DNA of 64,000 nucleotides. Source: Actinoallomurus purpureus. Its GTDB lineage: Bacteria > Actinomycetota > Actinomycetes > Streptosporangiales > Streptosporangiaceae. The notes under the pieces are model-generated. The model was not told where the DNA came from. It saw nothing but the letters and a program-made list of their open reading frames with translations, and did no database searches. The position numbers were made by a program, and so were the translations under genes. The stretch spans positions 496,001-560,000 of the forward strand of contig NZ_JAMXMY010000001.1 in NCBI RefSeq assembly GCF_024055795.1, given 5' to 3'. Of the stretch, positions 49,792-57,640 are shown in pieces; the stretch's first letter is position 1; every line of letters starts with the position of its first letter.

Positions 49792-50586
49792 TCACGGGGC
49801 GACCACCTCGTACGCGACCTTCTGCTCGTCGAGCTCCCGGAGCGCCTCCGATGACGCGCCGTCGTCGACGATCACGCGGTCGAAGGCGGTCAGTGGCGCG
49901 AGCCGGTGGAGGGCGGTCCGGCCGAGCTTGGTGTGGTCGAGCAGGAGCACGCTGCGGGCGGCGCTGGCGAGCATGGCGCGCTTGACCGAGACGATGTGCT
50001 GCTCCTGGTGGTAGGCGTACGCGCCGGAGACGGCGGAGGTCGACACGAAGCACAGGTCGACCTGCAACGACTCGATCGCCTCCTGGCAGGACACCCCGAG
50101 GAAGGAGTTGTGCAGCGCGTCGTAGTCGCCGCCGAGGGCCATGAGCCGGATGCCGCGGAACCGGGACAGCAGGTGAAGCCCCTCGAGGAAATTGGTCACC
50201 ACGGTGAGCGGGGTGATCCCCTCCAGCCTCCGGGCGAGGGCGAGGGTCGTCGTCGAGTCGTCCAGCATCACCGCCATGCCGGGCTCGATCAGCTCCGCCG
50301 CGCGTGCGGCGATCGCATCCTTCTCCGCCAGCGTCGCCTTCATCCGGTAGGTGACGTTGCTCTCGAACACCGCCGAGGGCTGGGCGGTGACCCCGCCGTG
50401 GAACTTGCGGACGACGCCTTGGCGCTCCAGCTCGTCGAGGTCGCGGTGGATCGTCATGAGGCTGACCTCGAACCGCTCGGCCAGTTCGGCGGCCGTGGCC
50501 GAGCCATGCGTCAGAACATGGTCCGCGATCATCTCTTGCCGCCCGGCCGGGCCACGTCTGCTGTGGCGGGCTCCGCTTCCGTCCAT
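49792..50586 (-). CDS. DeoR family regulator of the rhamnoside operon
   Basis: 264 residues from ATG at 50586 with GGAGAGGGACC upstream. N-terminal HTH: MIADHVLTHGSATAAELAERFEVSLMTIHRDLDELERQGVVRKFHGGV. Sugar-phosphate sensor domain: KDAIAARAAELIEPGMAVMLDDSTTTLALARRL, LTVVTNFLEG, VDLCFVSTSAVSG, VLLLDHTKLGRTAL. It probably senses a phosphorylated intermediate of rhamnose catabolism. First gene of the six-gene minus-strand operon, transcribed from a promoter overlapping a palindrome at 50684-50699. Confidence 0.92.
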   Translation of the reverse strand: MDGSGARHSRRGPAGRQEMIADHVLTHGSATAAELAERFEVSLMTIHRDLDELERQGVVRKFHGGVTAQPSAVFESNVTYRMKATLAEKDAIAARAAELIEPGMAVMLDDSTTTLALARRLEGITPLTVVTNFLEGLHLLSRFRGIRLMALGGDYDALHNSFLGVSCQEAIESLQVDLCFVSTSAVSGAYAYHQEQHIVSVKRAMLASAARSVLLLDHTKLGRTALHRLAPLTAFDRVIVDDGASSEALRELDEQKVAYEVVAP

Positions 50587-50659
50587 CAGGTCCCTCTCCG
50601 CATCACCACGACATAACACTGAAAGCCGAGGTCTTCTCATCTCGAACTGAGGTGGAGAG

Positions 50660-50699
50660 ATCCTGTTACATCCGCGTTGCCGACGTCAAGACCTTGACG
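50660..50699 (-). promoter_or_regulatory. Promoter and candidate DeoR operator of the rhamnoside operon
   Basis: Minus strand: -35 TTGACG (50689-50684), 18-bp spacer, -10 CAGGAT (50665-50660). The -35 is one arm of the perfect palindrome CGTCAAG-AC-CTTGACG (50684-50699), so a bound repressor would block polymerase. Confidence 0.55.
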
Positions 50700-50936
50700 C
50701 GTCATTGATGGACTCGCACTTCAGACGGGTTTGAGTGGTTACTTCGGCATCCAGTGGACGGGACCTTGCGCCGCCGATAACGTTTTGTCGCTATAACTTC
50801 ACATCAAAAGGTGTGTCTTTTGGGAGGTGCTCGCGCAGGCGCCCGCCATTGTCGCTCGACGCCCGGACGGCGCTCAGGGGCCCGAGGTGTCATTCTTGAC
50901 CCGGACGGGCGCCTACCCGGGAACAGGAGAACAGCG
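50700..50936 (+). promoter_or_regulatory. Upstream region of the molybdopterin oxidoreductase gene
   Basis: A -10-like TATAAC lies at 50792-50797 with no well-spaced -35. Right after it comes the hairpin CAAAAG-GTGTGT-CTTTTG (50805-50822), which would form the extreme 5' end of the transcript. The rest up to the ATG at 50937 shows no gene. Confidence 0.35.
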
Positions 50937-53210
50937 ATGCCCTGGCGCAGCCCTGCGGACGACGATGCCGACGACACGCGGATGGAGGTCACGCCACCGG
51001 AGCGCGCGGCTGCCGGCCTCCCGGGCGTACGCGCCGGGCTCGGCGCCTCGCTTCGCGAGATGGGGCCGCGTCGTACCGCGCTGACGCTGCTCCGGGTCAA
51101 CCAGAAGGACGGGTTCGACTGTCCCGGCTGCGCCTGGCCGGAAGGCGACCACCGGCATGTCGCGGAGTTCTGCGAGAACGGTGCCAAGGCCGTCGCGGAG
51201 GAGGCGACGACCCGGCGGGTGACGCGGGAGTTCTTCGCCGCCCATCCGGCGTCGGAGCTGGCGGGGCGGAGCGACCACTGGCTTGGGCGCCAGGGCCGGC
51301 TCACCGAGCCGATGCTCAAGCGCGCGGGCCGCGACCACTACGAGCCCGTGTCCTGGGACGAGGCGCTCGGGCTGGTGGCGGCCGAGCTGACCGCGCTGTC
51401 CGCGCCGGACGAGGCCGTCTTCTACACCTCGGGCCGTACGAGCAATGAAGCCGCGTTCCTCTACCAGCTCTTCGTCCGCGCGTTCGGCACCAACAACCTG
51501 CCGGACTGCTCCAACATGTGCCACGAGTCGTCCGGGTCGGCGCTGACCGAGACGATCGGCGTCGGCAAGGGCTCGGTGCTCTTGGAGGACCTGCACCGCG
51601 CCGACCTCATCTTCGTGGTCGGGCAGAACCCGGGGACGAACCATCCGCGGATGCTGACCGCCCTGGAGCACGCCAAGAAGGCCGGCGCCCGGATCGTGGC
51701 GGTCAATCCGCTGCCGGAGGCGGGACTGATCCGCTTCAAGAACCCGCAGAAGGCGTCGGGGCTGGTGGGGTCGGGCACACCGCTGGCCGACCTGTTCCTG
51801 CAGATCCGGGTGAATGGCGACCTGGCGCTCTTCCAGGCCCTGAACCGGCTGCTGGTGGAGCGCGACGCGGTCGACCACGAGTTCCTGGCCGCCTGCACGA
51901 GCGGCTTCGACGAGCTCGCGGCCCACCTGCGCACGCTGGACTGGGAGCAGGTCCTGGAGGCGACCGGGCTGTCGCGGGAGCGGATCGACGAGACGCTCGC
52001 CGAGGTGCTGAGGGCCGACCGGATCGTCGTGTGCTGGGCGATGGGGCTGACCCAGCACAAGAACTCGGTGCCGACGATCCGCGAGGTCGTGAACTTCCTG
52101 CTGCTGCGCGGCAACATCGGCCGTACCGGCGCCGGAGTGTGCCCGGTGCGCGGCCACTCCAACGTCCAGGGCGACCGCACGATGGGCATCAACGAGAAGC
52201 CCGCCCCGGCGTTCCTGGACGCGCTCGCCGCCGAGTTCGGATTCGAGCCGCCTCGTGAGCACGGCGTCGACACGGTCGAAGCGATCCGGGCGATGCGGGA
52301 GGGCCGGATCAGGGTGTTCTTCGGCATGGGCGGCAACTTCGTCCGGGCGGCCCCGGACTCGGCGGTGACCGAGGCGGCGATGCGCGCCTGCCGGCTCACC
52401 GTGCAGGTCTCGACCAAGCTCAACCGCTCGCACGCGGTCGTGGGGGAGCAGGCGCTGATCCTGCCGACGCTGGGACGCACGGAGCAGGACGTGCGGGGAA
52501 GCGGCCCGCAGTTCGTCTCCGTCGAGGACTCGATGGGGATGGTGCACGCCTCGCGGGGCCGGTTGCGGCCCGCGTCGCCGCACCTGCTGTCGGAGGTGGC
52601 GATCGTGTGCCGCCTGGCCCGGGCGGTCCTGCCCGGATCGGGGATCGACTGGGCTGCTCTGGAGGACGACTACGACCTGATCCGGGACCGCATCGCGCGC
52701 GTCGTCCCGGGTTTCGCCGACTTCAACGCCCGCGTCCGGCGGCCGGGCGGGTTCACGCTGCCGCACGCCCCGCGCGACGAGCGGCGGTTCCCCACCGCGT
52801 CGGGGAAGGCGCGGCTGACGGTGAACCCCCTGGAGGTGCTTCGGGTGCCCGAGGGGCGCCTGCTGTTGCAGACGCTCCGCAGTCACGACCAGTACAACAC
52901 GACAATCTACGGCTTGGACGATCGCTACCGCGGCGTCCGCGCGGGGCGCCGGGTGGTGTTCGTCCACCCGGCCGACCTGGAGGCGTTCGGGATCGCCGAC
53001 GGCGCCTTGGTGGACCTGGTCGGTGAGTGGGCCGACGGCGTGGAACGCCGGGCGCCGCGCTTCCGCGTCATCGGGTACCCGACGGCACGGGGCTGCGCGG
53101 CGGCCTACTTCCCCGAGACGAACGTCCTGGTCCCGCTGGACAGCACGGCCGACGTCAGCAACACCCCCACGTCGAAGTCGGTGATCGTCCGGCTGGAGCC
53201 GGTGGGGTGA
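50937..53210 (+). CDS. FdhF/YdeP-like molybdopterin oxidoreductase
   Basis: 757 residues from ATG at 50937 (AGGAGAACAGC upstream). It resembles the alpha-subunit family of formate-dehydrogenase-like enzymes (YdeP type): RVNQKDGFDCPGCAWPEGDHRHVAEFCENGAKAVAEEAT, LTEPMLKRAGRDHYEPVSWDEAL, YTSGRTSNEAAFLYQLFVRAFGTNNLPDCSNMCHESSGSAL, GQNPGTNHPRMLTALE, LNRSHAVVGEQALILPTLGRTEQD and a C-terminal molydopterin-dinucleotide domain (RSHDQYNTTIYGLDDRYRG). The usual N-terminal CxxCxxxC iron-sulfur motif is incomplete. The true substrate is unknown for this family. No partner electron-transfer or FdhD gene is nearby. Confidence 0.85.
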   Translation: MPWRSPADDDADDTRMEVTPPERAAAGLPGVRAGLGASLREMGPRRTALTLLRVNQKDGFDCPGCAWPEGDHRHVAEFCENGAKAVAEEATTRRVTREFFAAHPASELAGRSDHWLGRQGRLTEPMLKRAGRDHYEPVSWDEALGLVAAELTALSAPDEAVFYTSGRTSNEAAFLYQLFVRAFGTNNLPDCSNMCHESSGSALTETIGVGKGSVLLEDLHRADLIFVVGQNPGTNHPRMLTALEHAKKAGARIVAVNPLPEAGLIRFKNPQKASGLVGSGTPLADLFLQIRVNGDLALFQALNRLLVERDAVDHEFLAACTSGFDELAAHLRTLDWEQVLEATGLSRERIDETLAEVLRADRIVVCWAMGLTQHKNSVPTIREVVNFLLLRGNIGRTGAGVCPVRGHSNVQGDRTMGINEKPAPAFLDALAAEFGFEPPREHGVDTVEAIRAMREGRIRVFFGMGGNFVRAAPDSAVTEAAMRACRLTVQVSTKLNRSHAVVGEQALILPTLGRTEQDVRGSGPQFVSVEDSMGMVHASRGRLRPASPHLLSEVAIVCRLARAVLPGSGIDWAALEDDYDLIRDRIARVVPGFADFNARVRRPGGFTLPHAPRDERRFPTASGKARLTVNPLEVLRVPEGRLLLQTLRSHDQYNTTIYGLDDRYRGVRAGRRVVFVHPADLEAFGIADGALVDLVGEWADGVERRAPRFRVIGYPTARGCAAAYFPETNVLVPLDSTADVSNTPTSKSVIVRLEPVG

Positions 53211-53274
53211 CGCGTACGGGCCCGGGGCCCTCCGCAGCCCGCTCCTGAAATGCCGCGAAGATCCCTCGCGCCGT

Positions 53275-53300
53275 GGTTTTGCCGACAATGCCGAGGGTAG
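53275..53300 (+). promoter_or_regulatory. Stress-sigma-like promoter of the gas vesicle operon
   Basis: GGTTTT-N14-GGGTAG (53275-53280, 53295-53300) closely fits the SigB/SigF-type consensus known in Streptomyces (GxxT-N14-16-GGGTAY). It stands 151 bp before the first gvp start. Confidence 0.55.
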
Positions 53301-53342
53301 GGCGAGGCGTGTTAGGCGTATGAATTGATCGTATTTGCGCTT

Positions 53343-53386
53343 GATATCGACGATATCGGCGGTCGGGGGACGGCCGATATCGGCGG
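53343..53386 (+). promoter_or_regulatory. GATATCG repeats and long hairpin in the gvp leader
   Basis: Three GATATCG copies at 53343, 53352 and 53376. The last two form arms of a hairpin: CGATATCGGC-G-GTC-GGGG-GAC-G-GCCGATATCG (53351-53382), 13 pairs with one mismatch and a GGGG tetraloop. CGATATCGGCGG is also a direct repeat 24 bp apart. It may act as an operator in DNA or as a structure in the leader RNA. Confidence 0.6.
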
Positions 53387-53451
53387 GTCGGCAGGGGCGG
53401 ATGGGGGCACGGCACCCGCTCCGGCTGCGGGCGCTAAAGGGGGACACGATC

Positions 53452-54042
53452 ATGAAGGACGGACTGCGGATCGCCATCGCCGTCGGCGCGGGCTATCTGA
53501 TGGGCCGCAGACGCAAGATGAAGCTCGCGTTGACGCTCGCAGCGGCAGGGGCCTCAGGACGCATCGGCAAGAACCCGGCGGGTCTGGTCAAGCAGGGCAC
53601 CAAGCTGCTCAGCGCCTCTCCCGAGGTCAAGGCCCTGACCGACACCGTTCGCGGCCGCCTCGTCGAGGCCGGCAAGGCCGCGGCCGTCACCGCGGCCAGC
53701 AGCCAGATCGACGCGCTCAGCGATCGCCTCCAGCGGCGGACCGACGCCCTCCTCAAGCCGCAGGTGCCCGGTGGCACGCGGGGCGAGGAAGAAGAGGACT
53801 ACGAGGACGAGCGCCGCGACGAAGAGCCCGAGGAACGGCCGAGGCGCCGGCCCGCCGCCGACCGTCGGCCGCGTGCCCCGCGGGAGGACTCCGAGGACGA
53901 GGACGCCGACCGGCCGCGCGCCGTACGGCGCTCGCGCGGGGCGGAACCCGATGAGGAGCCCGACGAGGAGACCGACCGGCCGCGCCGGGGCTCCCGGCTC
54001 GGCGTGCCGGGACGGTCGCCCGTCCGGCGGACCCGGAGGTGA
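53452..54042 (+). CDS. gvpY: Gas vesicle protein GvpY-like
   Basis: 196 residues from ATG at 53452 with AAAGGGGGAC upstream. N-terminal half: RIAIAVGAGYLMGRRRKMKLALTLAAAGASGRIGKN, then LLSASPEVKALTDTVRGRLVEAGKAAAVTAASSQIDALSDRLQRRTDALL, similar to Streptomyces GvpY (sometimes misannotated as DNA primase). C-terminal ~90 residues are alternating Glu/Asp and Arg blocks, certainly disordered. First gene of the operon; it ends just before gvpZ. Its role in vesicle assembly is unknown. Confidence 0.75.
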   Translation: MKDGLRIAIAVGAGYLMGRRRKMKLALTLAAAGASGRIGKNPAGLVKQGTKLLSASPEVKALTDTVRGRLVEAGKAAAVTAASSQIDALSDRLQRRTDALLKPQVPGGTRGEEEEDYEDERRDEEPEERPRRRPAADRRPRAPREDSEDEDADRPRAVRRSRGAEPDEEPDEETDRPRRGSRLGVPGRSPVRRTRR

Positions 54043-54047
54043 GCGCC

Positions 54048-55322
54048 ATGACACAGGCGACAAGGTCGGTGACCAAGCCGCTCGAGGAGGTCACCGAGCG
54101 ACTCCCCGGCGGCGACCTGCTGAAGGACCTGCACGCCGACCGGTTGGTGGGTGAGCTGCAGAGCCTGCTCACCGCGATGGGCACGCGGGCCGCGCTGTCC
54201 CTGGTCGACAGGATCGAGGGAGCCGCGGACCGGCTCGGTGACTACTCCGAGCACGGCGAGGGCGGCCTTCTGTCCGCCGTGACGGGAGGGGCCGGCGGGG
54301 GCCTGCTGTCCGCCGTGACCAAAGGCAGGGGCGGTGGTCTGCTGTCGGCCGTGACCAAGGGCGGGGGCGGCCGTCTGCTGTCCGCGCTGGCCGGAGGCGG
54401 TGGGGGCGATGGCAAGGCGTCGCTCAAGGACAGGCTCGCCCCCGGTTTCAACGCTCTGAAGGCGTTCACCAAGACCAAGCTGGAGCAGAAGTTCCGCGGG
54501 AAGGGCGGCAAGGGTAAGAAGCTCAAGGTCATCAACATCGTCGAGACGCTCGACGTGGGCGTGCCCGTGCGGCTGGCGTACAACCAGTGGACCCAGTTCG
54601 AGGACTTCCCGTCGTTCACCAAGAAGGTCGAGGACGTCCACCAGGAGGCCGACGAGAAGGTCCGCTGGAAGGCGCAGATCTTCTGGTCGCACCGAAACTG
54701 GGAGTCGACGATCACCGAGCAGATCCCCGACCAGCGGATCGTCTGGCGCTCCCGGGGGCCCAAGGGCTACGTGGACGGTGCCGTGGCGTTCAGCGAGATC
54801 GGCCCGGCGATGACCCGCATCGCGCTCGTACTGGAGTACCACCCCCAGGGCCTCTTCGAGCATACGGGCAACCTGTGGCGCGCCCAGGGACGCCGCGCGC
54901 GGCTGGAGTTCAAGCACTTCCGGCGGCACGTCATGACGCAGGCGGTCCTGCGCCCGGACGAGATCGAGGGATGGCGCGGCGAGATCAGGGACGGTGAGGT
55001 CGTCAAGGACCACGAGACCGCGCTGCGGGAGGAGAAGGAGGCCGGGGGCCGGCCAGAGGAGCGCGAACGCGAGGAGACCGGCGAGTACGAGGGCGAGGAA
55101 GAGCCGGAACGCGAGCGCGAAGGCGAAGCCGAACTCGAGGGCGAGGAGGAGCCCGAGTACGAGGACGAGTACGAAGAGGATGAGGGAGAGGAAGAGGAGG
55201 GAGAGCCCGGTGAGGAAGAGGAGCCCAGACGCCGCGAGACCGTGAGTTCCGGGCGGCGGAGGGGCGAGGCCGGGCGAGGGGACCGGCCCGACCGCTCGGC
55301 ACGCCGCGAGCGCCGTGGCTGA
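54048..55322 (+). CDS. gvpZ: Gas vesicle protein GvpZ-like, SRPBCC domain
   Basis: 424 residues from ATG at 54048 with GGAGG at 54035-54039; GTG at 54039 overlaps the previous stop. Order: helical region 1-70, four 12-residue Gly-rich repeats ([12 protein letters not shown], residues 74-121), basic linker, SRPBCC domain ~155-320 ([87 protein letters not shown]), then [16 protein letters not shown] and a tail very rich in Glu. The SRPBCC core is characteristic of actinobacterial gas vesicle loci. Ligand and role unknown. Confidence 0.85.
   Translation: MTQATRSVTKPLEEVTERLPGGDLLKDLHADRLVGELQSLLTAMGTRAALSLVDRIEGAADRLGDYSEHGEGGLLSAVTGGAGGGLLSAVTKGRGGGLLSAVTKGGGGRLLSALAGGGGGDGKASLKDRLAPGFNALKAFTKTKLEQKFRGKGGKGKKLKVINIVETLDVGVPVRLAYNQWTQFEDFPSFTKKVEDVHQEADEKVRWKAQIFWSHRNWESTITEQIPDQRIVWRSRGPKGYVDGAVAFSEIGPAMTRIALVLEYHPQGLFEHTGNLWRAQGRRARLEFKHFRRHVMTQAVLRPDEIEGWRGEIRDGEVVKDHETALREEKEAGGRPEEREREETGEYEGEEEPEREREGEAELEGEEEPEYEDEYEEDEGEEEEGEPGEEEEPRRRETVSSGRRRGEAGRGDRPDRSARRERRG
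54267..54410 (+). repeat. Four 36-bp tandem repeats within gvpZ
   Basis: Four in-frame units encode [36 protein letters not shown] and [12 protein letters not shown]. The strong DNA similarity (CTGCTGTCCGCCGTGACC core) indicates recent duplication. Confidence 0.85.
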
Positions 55323-55345
55323 CCGACGGAACCATTGGGGGGACG

Positions 55346-55744
55346 ATGACCACGGCAGTACAACCGGCGGGCGGGGGTGGCATGGGGCGCTCTTCAGGGG
55401 GCGGCCTGGCCGACGTCATCGACACGATCCTGGACAAGGGTCTGGTCATCGACGCCTACGTCCGGGTGTCGCTCGTCGGCATCGAGGTGCTGGCCATCGA
55501 CGCGCGCATCGTCATCGCCAGCGTCGAGACCTACCTGCAGTTCGCCGAGGCGGCCAACCGCCTGGACCTGACCCAGACCGAGGAGCAGGGGATCCCCGGG
55601 CTGGTCAAGGACATGCAGGAGGGCGGCGCCAAGCACAAGACCCGGGGTGCCATCGAGGGCGTCGGCGAGAAGCTCCGCGATTTCGTGGGCGACGACGACG
55701 CCGAACGGGCCGTGCGCCGGCGCCGCCGGCAGGAGGAGGAGTGA
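55346..55744 (+). CDS. gvpA: Gas vesicle structural protein GvpA
   Basis: 132 residues, ATG at 55346 behind GGGGGGACG. The core ~22-75 ([48 protein letters not shown]) is the amphipathic coil-alpha-beta-beta-alpha unit of the vesicle wall protein. VSLVGIEVL and the long VETYLQ helix distinguish it from GvpJ/S. A 60-residue hydrophilic C-terminus follows, longer than in cyanobacterial GvpA (~70 residues) but usual in actinomycetes. Confidence 0.93.
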   Translation: MTTAVQPAGGGGMGRSSGGGLADVIDTILDKGLVIDAYVRVSLVGIEVLAIDARIVIASVETYLQFAEAANRLDLTQTEEQGIPGLVKDMQEGGAKHKTRGAIEGVGEKLRDFVGDDDAERAVRRRRRQEEE

Positions 55745-55745
55745 G

Positions 55746-56534
55746 ATGGCGGCTGAGCAGACCCACGAGGCCCGCGCCCAGGAGGAGCGCGACGTCGGCT
55801 GCTACGTGTACGGCATCCTTCCAGGAGACGTCGAGCTGACCCCCGACGCCCACGGCATCCAGGAACGCGACGTCGACCTGGTGCGCCACGGGGAGATCGC
55901 CGCCCTCGTCAGCGAGATCGAGCTCGGCACCCCGATCGGTCGGCCGGAGGAGCTCACCGCGCATCAGCGGCTCCTGGACGACGCCGCCGTGGAGGTGCCG
56001 GTGCTCCCGCTGCGCTTCGGCGCGGTGCTCACGAGCCGGGAGGCGGTCGAGGAGGAGCTTCTGGCCGCCAACCACGATCAGTTCCTCGCCGCGCTCAATG
56101 AGATCGAGGGACGTGTCGAGTACATCCTGAAGGGCCGTTATGAGGAGCGCGTCCTCCTCCGGGAGATCATCGAGGAGAACCCCGAGGCCGCCCGCCTCCG
56201 CGAGGAGATCCGCGACCGGCCCGAAGAGCTGACCCACGACGCCCGGATCCGGCTCGGCGAGCTCATCAACCAGGCGATCGCCGCCAAGCGCGAGGCCGAC
56301 ACCCAACGGGCCGTCCAGGCGCTGGCCGGCCACGCCGTGGCGAACGCCCTGCGGGAGCCGACGCACCAGGAGGACGCCGTCCAGGCGGCCTTCCTCGTCG
56401 AGACCGCGCAGCGGTCGGAGTTCGAGAAGGCGGTGGAGGAGCTCGCCCAGGAGTGGCAGGGCCGCGTGAACCTTCGCCTGCTCGGTCCCATGGCGCCGTA
56501 CGACTTCGTCATCACCCCCAGAGCGGGAGCCTGA
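55746..56534 (+). CDS. gvpF: Gas vesicle protein GvpF (GvpL/GvpF family)
   Basis: 262 residues from ATG at 55746, one base past the gvpA stop. Two-domain GvpF fold: VGCYVYGILPGDVE, VRHGEIAALVSEIEL, LTAHQRLLDDAAVEVPVLPLRFGAVL, EGRVEYILKGRYEERVLLREIIEENPE, FLVETAQRSEFEKAVEELAQEWQGRVNLRLLGPMAPYDFV. GvpF is an assembly factor at the gas-facing side of the wall. Confidence 0.93.
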   Translation: MAAEQTHEARAQEERDVGCYVYGILPGDVELTPDAHGIQERDVDLVRHGEIAALVSEIELGTPIGRPEELTAHQRLLDDAAVEVPVLPLRFGAVLTSREAVEEELLAANHDQFLAALNEIEGRVEYILKGRYEERVLLREIIEENPEAARLREEIRDRPEELTHDARIRLGELINQAIAAKREADTQRAVQALAGHAVANALREPTHQEDAVQAAFLVETAQRSEFEKAVEELAQEWQGRVNLRLLGPMAPYDFVITPRAGA

Positions 56535-56537
56535 GCC

Positions 56538-56780
56538 GTGGGCCTGATCTCGTCGATCCTCACGTTGCCGTTCCTTCCCGTGCGGGGCGTGGTCACGTTG
56601 GGTGAGCTGATCCAGCGGCAGGTCGAGCAGGAGCTCACGAGCCCGATGGCGATCCGTGCCCAGCTGGAGGAGATCGAGCGGCAGCGGCAGTCCGGTCTCA
56701 TCTCCGAGGAGGAAGAGGCCGAGGCGCAGCAGGAGGTCCTCGGCCGTCTGATCGGCGGCCAGGCCACCGGCGCCCCGTAG
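56538..56780 (+). CDS. gvpG: Gas vesicle protein GvpG
   Basis: 80 residues, GTG start 3 bp after gvpF. FLPVRGVVTLGELIQRQVEQELTSPMAIRAQLEEIERQRQSGLISEEEEAEAQQEVLGRLI shows the short hydrophobic start and long helix of GvpG, an accessory assembly protein. Confidence 0.92.
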   Translation: MGLISSILTLPFLPVRGVVTLGELIQRQVEQELTSPMAIRAQLEEIERQRQSGLISEEEEAEAQQEVLGRLIGGQATGAP

Positions 56781-56819
56781 GGGGGTTCCGGCAGGCCGCT
56801 CCGCCGGAAGGGAGAAATC

Positions 56820-57224
56820 GTGTCCGCCAGCCGCAGAGACCGGCCGGAACGTGCGCGTGGGCGGCTCGAAGACGACCTCGACGAGGACTATGAGGCCGAG
56901 TACGAGGACGCCGAATACGAAGAGGACGAATCGGAGCCGAGGCGCCGGCGCGCGGGCGCGTCCAGGCGGCTTTCCGCGGCGGAGGCGGCCGCGGCCGCGC
57001 TCCGGGAGATCACCGCGCTCACCGCCAAGAGCGCGGAGGGCGTGACGTCCGTACGGCCGGCGGATGGAGGCTGGGTCGCCGGCGTGGAACTGCTCGAGGC
57101 CCGCCGCATCCCCTCCTCCTCGGACACGCTCGCACTGTACGAGGTCGAGATCGACGACGAGGGGAACCTCACCTCGTACCGCAGGGTCCAGCGGTACCCG
57201 CGGGGCCGCAGCGAGGCGTCATGA
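56820..57224 (+). CDS. gvpO: Gas vesicle protein GvpO
   Basis: 134 residues, GTG start with GGAAGGGAG upstream. The first ~55 residues are acidic/basic low complexity. The GvpO domain follows (AAAALREITALTAKSAEGVTSVRPADGGWVAGVELLEARRIPSSSDTLALYEVEIDDEGNLTSYRRVQRYPRG). The last four bases overlap gvpJ. In Streptomyces gvpO is the first gene; here it is internal. Confidence 0.9.
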   Translation: MSASRRDRPERARGRLEDDLDEDYEAEYEDAEYEEDESEPRRRRAGASRRLSAAEAAAAALREITALTAKSAEGVTSVRPADGGWVAGVELLEARRIPSSSDTLALYEVEIDDEGNLTSYRRVQRYPRGRSEAS

Positions 57225-57640
57225 CACCGGGCGAACCACGGGGCGGGTACGTCTCCCCGTACGGCGCGGGGCAGAGCGGCGGCCGCGAGCCCGCCAACCT
57301 CGGCGACATCCTCGAGCGCGTCCTCGACAAGGGCATCGTGATCGCCGGCGACATCCAGGTGAACCTCCTCGACATCGAGCTGCTCACCATCAAGCTGCGG
57401 TTGCTGATCGTGTCGGTGGAGACCGCGCGGGAGCTGGGGATCGACTGGTGGGAGCACGACCCGTGGCTGACGGGCGACCGGCGCGGCCTGGAGGAGGAGA
57501 ACCGCCGGCTGCGGGAACGGGTCGCCGACCTGGAGGAGGGGCGGCGCGGCCGGCGGGCCGTCGAGGCACCGCGTGAGGAGCCGTCCGGCCGTTCGGACCC
57601 GGAGCGCCGGCGCACCGACCCGGAGCGGCGACGTGACTGA
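57221..57640 (+). CDS. gvpJ: Gas vesicle protein GvpJ (GvpA/J/M family)
   Basis: 139 residues, ATG overlapping the gvpO stop. LGDILERVLDKGIVIAGDIQVNLLDIELLTIKLRLLIVSVETARELGIDWWEHDPWL is the GvpJ version of the wall-protein fold, with diagnostic GIDWWE. A coiled-coil, Arg/Glu-rich tail follows (RGLEEENRRLRERVADLEEG). GvpJ helps nucleate vesicle tips. Confidence 0.9.
   Translation: MTPGEPRGGYVSPYGAGQSGGREPANLGDILERVLDKGIVIAGDIQVNLLDIELLTIKLRLLIVSVETARELGIDWWEHDPWLTGDRRGLEEENRRLRERVADLEEGRRGRRAVEAPREEPSGRSDPERRRTDPERRRD

Noticed and set aside
47202-49985. 927-residue plus-strand frame opposite GH78
   Set aside because: Antisense shadow with no domains; GH78 motifs are complete on the minus strand.
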